DNA from: Gemmatimonadota bacterium
GTDB taxonomy: Bacteria > Latescibacterota > UBA2968 > UBA8231
NCBI GenBank assembly: GCA_026706165.1
Contig: JAPOZF010000245.1
Span: 1 to 13,883, forward strand
Direction of reading: 5' to 3'
Length of the DNA stretch: 13,883 nt
Below, piece after piece: positions 12,934 through 13,883 of this stretch. The translations under genes and the position numbers were made by a program. Each line of letters opens with the position of its first letter. Position 1 is the stretch's first letter. The notes below the pieces were generated by a model. It was not told the DNA's origin. It saw only the letters and a program-made list of their open reading frames with translations, and searched no databases.

Positions 12934-13883
12934 CTAGCGGTAGGGGATCCCGTCCCGGTGCCAGGGGAAGCGGAAGCTCGGGGCCGCGGCGTAGCGCTGC
13001 ATGGCAATGTCGAGATCGACCTGGGCGCCGGGCCGCAGGTCCACCTGGAAACAGCCGCCGTCGACGGCGATCTCCTCCCCGTCCGCGGAGACCACCTTGC
13101 CGAAGCCGTGCTCACCGAAGGAGCCGGCGGCCACCAGCAGGTCGCGCGCCTCGACCGGGCTGAGGTTGATCAGGGTCAGGCCAATGCCGCCGGCCTCCAG
13201 CCGCGTCACCAGGGCGGCGACGTCGGGGGGCAGGCCGGGGCGCCGCCGTTCCGGGTCGTAGTAGCGCACCCGCCCCTGGGCAAGCCCGCCCCAGTAGATC
13301 GGCTGCGGGCCGCCGGTGGTCAGCTGCACGAGGGCCTCGGTCACCACCGGGTTGACCTGCTGCCACCAGTGCACGTCGAGGGTGGTCAGGTCCTGCTCGT
13401 CGGCCAGCACCCTGGCGAGCCGGTTGCAGACCTCGCGGTAGTTGGCCTGCAGAATGCGCTCGGGATAGTCGGGAACCTCGCCGGCGAGGAAGCGCGTCCA
13501 GGCGCGGTCGTCGGCGGCGCGCACGGGCCGTTGCGTAACCCCGGCCCACTCCTCCTCCCGGCCGCGGCGCAGGACCTCGAGGCGGTCCCGGTCCTCCCCG
13601 GCCATCGAGGCGGCCCACAGGTGCACCGGCATGTGGGGGGCGGCCGGACCGAACTCGCACCAGCCGTCGGAGGTGTGCTTGTGCGGCACCAGCAGGCGGC
13701 CGTCCTCCTCCCTGGCATGGGCGATCAGGGTGTCGAGATGCATGCGCGGCAGCTCGAGATACCCCTCGTCCCCGGTCACCAGGAGAGCGGCTTCGGCGGC
13801 GATGGTCACGGCGCAGGACATCATCTGGTGTCCGAATCTGCCGGTCCACCCGTAGAAGCCGCCCCACCATTCCCCGTCCCGGG
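12934..13883 (-). CDS. Unrecognised protein, possibly helical toroid plus beta domain (5' end missing)
   Basis: The frame is open from the right edge to the TAG at 12934, giving 315 residues. Internal ATGs at 13824 and 13821 are not the start, because coding-like sequence (WWGGFYGWTGRFGH) continues upstream without a stop. The visible N-terminal half has aromatic-rich turns and helix pairs such as YLELPRMHLDTLIAHAREED and a histidine/aromatic patch HKHTSDGWCEFGP. This pattern is reminiscent of alpha/alpha-toroid polysaccharide lyases and glycoside hydrolases, but no family motif is certain. The C-terminal third is strand-rich and could be a beta-sandwich. It is convergent with the DUF6785-like gene, and both may belong to one carbohydrate-related module. 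That link is inference from position only. No catalytic residue can be assigned. Confidence 0.7.
   Translation of the reverse strand, partial: RDGEWWGGFYGWTGRFGHQMMSCAVTIAAEAALLVTGDEGYLELPRMHLDTLIAHAREEDGRLLVPHKHTSDGWCEFGPAAPHMPVHLWAASMAGEDRDRLEVLRRGREEEWAGVTQRPVRAADDRAWTRFLAGEVPDYPERILQANYREVCNRLARVLADEQDLTTLDVHWWQQVNPVVTEALVQLTTGGPQPIYWGGLAQGRVRYYDPERRRPGLPPDVAALVTRLEAGGIGLTLINLSPVEARDLLVAAGSFGEHGFGKVVSADGEEIAVDGGCFQVDLRPGAQVDLDIAMQRYAAAPSFRFPWHRDGIPYR

Noticed and set aside
11076..13115. Minus-strand open frame of 679 codons opposite the membrane protein gene
   Set aside because: It is rich in histidine, aspartate and proline, typical of the complement of membrane-helix codons, and it crosses two real genes.

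Overview
The window is GC-rich bacterial DNA with nine protein-coding genes, two of which run off the edges. A Gram-negative-type envelope is suggested by a lipoprotein with a lipobox and a large predicted outer-membrane protein of the CBM9/DUF5916 type. I cannot place the phylum from sequence alone. The DUF5916 and DUF6785-type genes are of kinds common in Acidobacteriota, Planctomycetota and uncultured relatives, so an uncultured environmental bacterium is a reasonable guess. I see no tRNA, rRNA, CRISPR array, transposase or phage gene.

Layout. (1) Minus strand, 1-3430: a large two-domain ligase (FolC-like Mur ligase fused to an ATP-grasp domain, cut by the left edge) lies downstream of moaA. 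The two are separated by a two-unit structured intergenic repeat. (2) Plus strand, 3757-6088: an overlapping gene pair for a MoxR-type AAA+ ATPase and a CoxE-type VWA protein, divergent from moaA. (3) 6089-6945: a long non-coding stretch whose second half looks like a structured leader RNA, followed by a small collagen-like lipoprotein gene of lower GC content. (4) Minus strand, 7068-9464: the DUF5916-type outer-membrane protein. Its start region carries a perfect 21-bp tandem duplication. (5) 9794-12863 plus: a sugar-phosphate isomerase/epimerase-like TIM-barrel gene, then a membrane protein with about 14 helices resembling DUF6785/DUF6784 proteins. Convergent to these is an unrecognised, possibly toroid-fold protein (12934 to the right edge).

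How the genes may work together. The AAA+/VWA pair resembles CoxD/CoxE, which help assemble molybdenum hydroxylases, and moaA makes the first intermediate of the molybdenum cofactor. A shared molybdoenzyme theme is therefore possible but not shown, since no molybdoenzyme is in the window. The isomerase, transporter-like and edge genes may form a small carbohydrate-related module. The most unusual items are the Mur-ligase/ATP-grasp fusion, the leader RNA with three copies of one 10-mer in alternating orientation, and the mutually exclusive hairpins upstream of the DUF6785-like gene.
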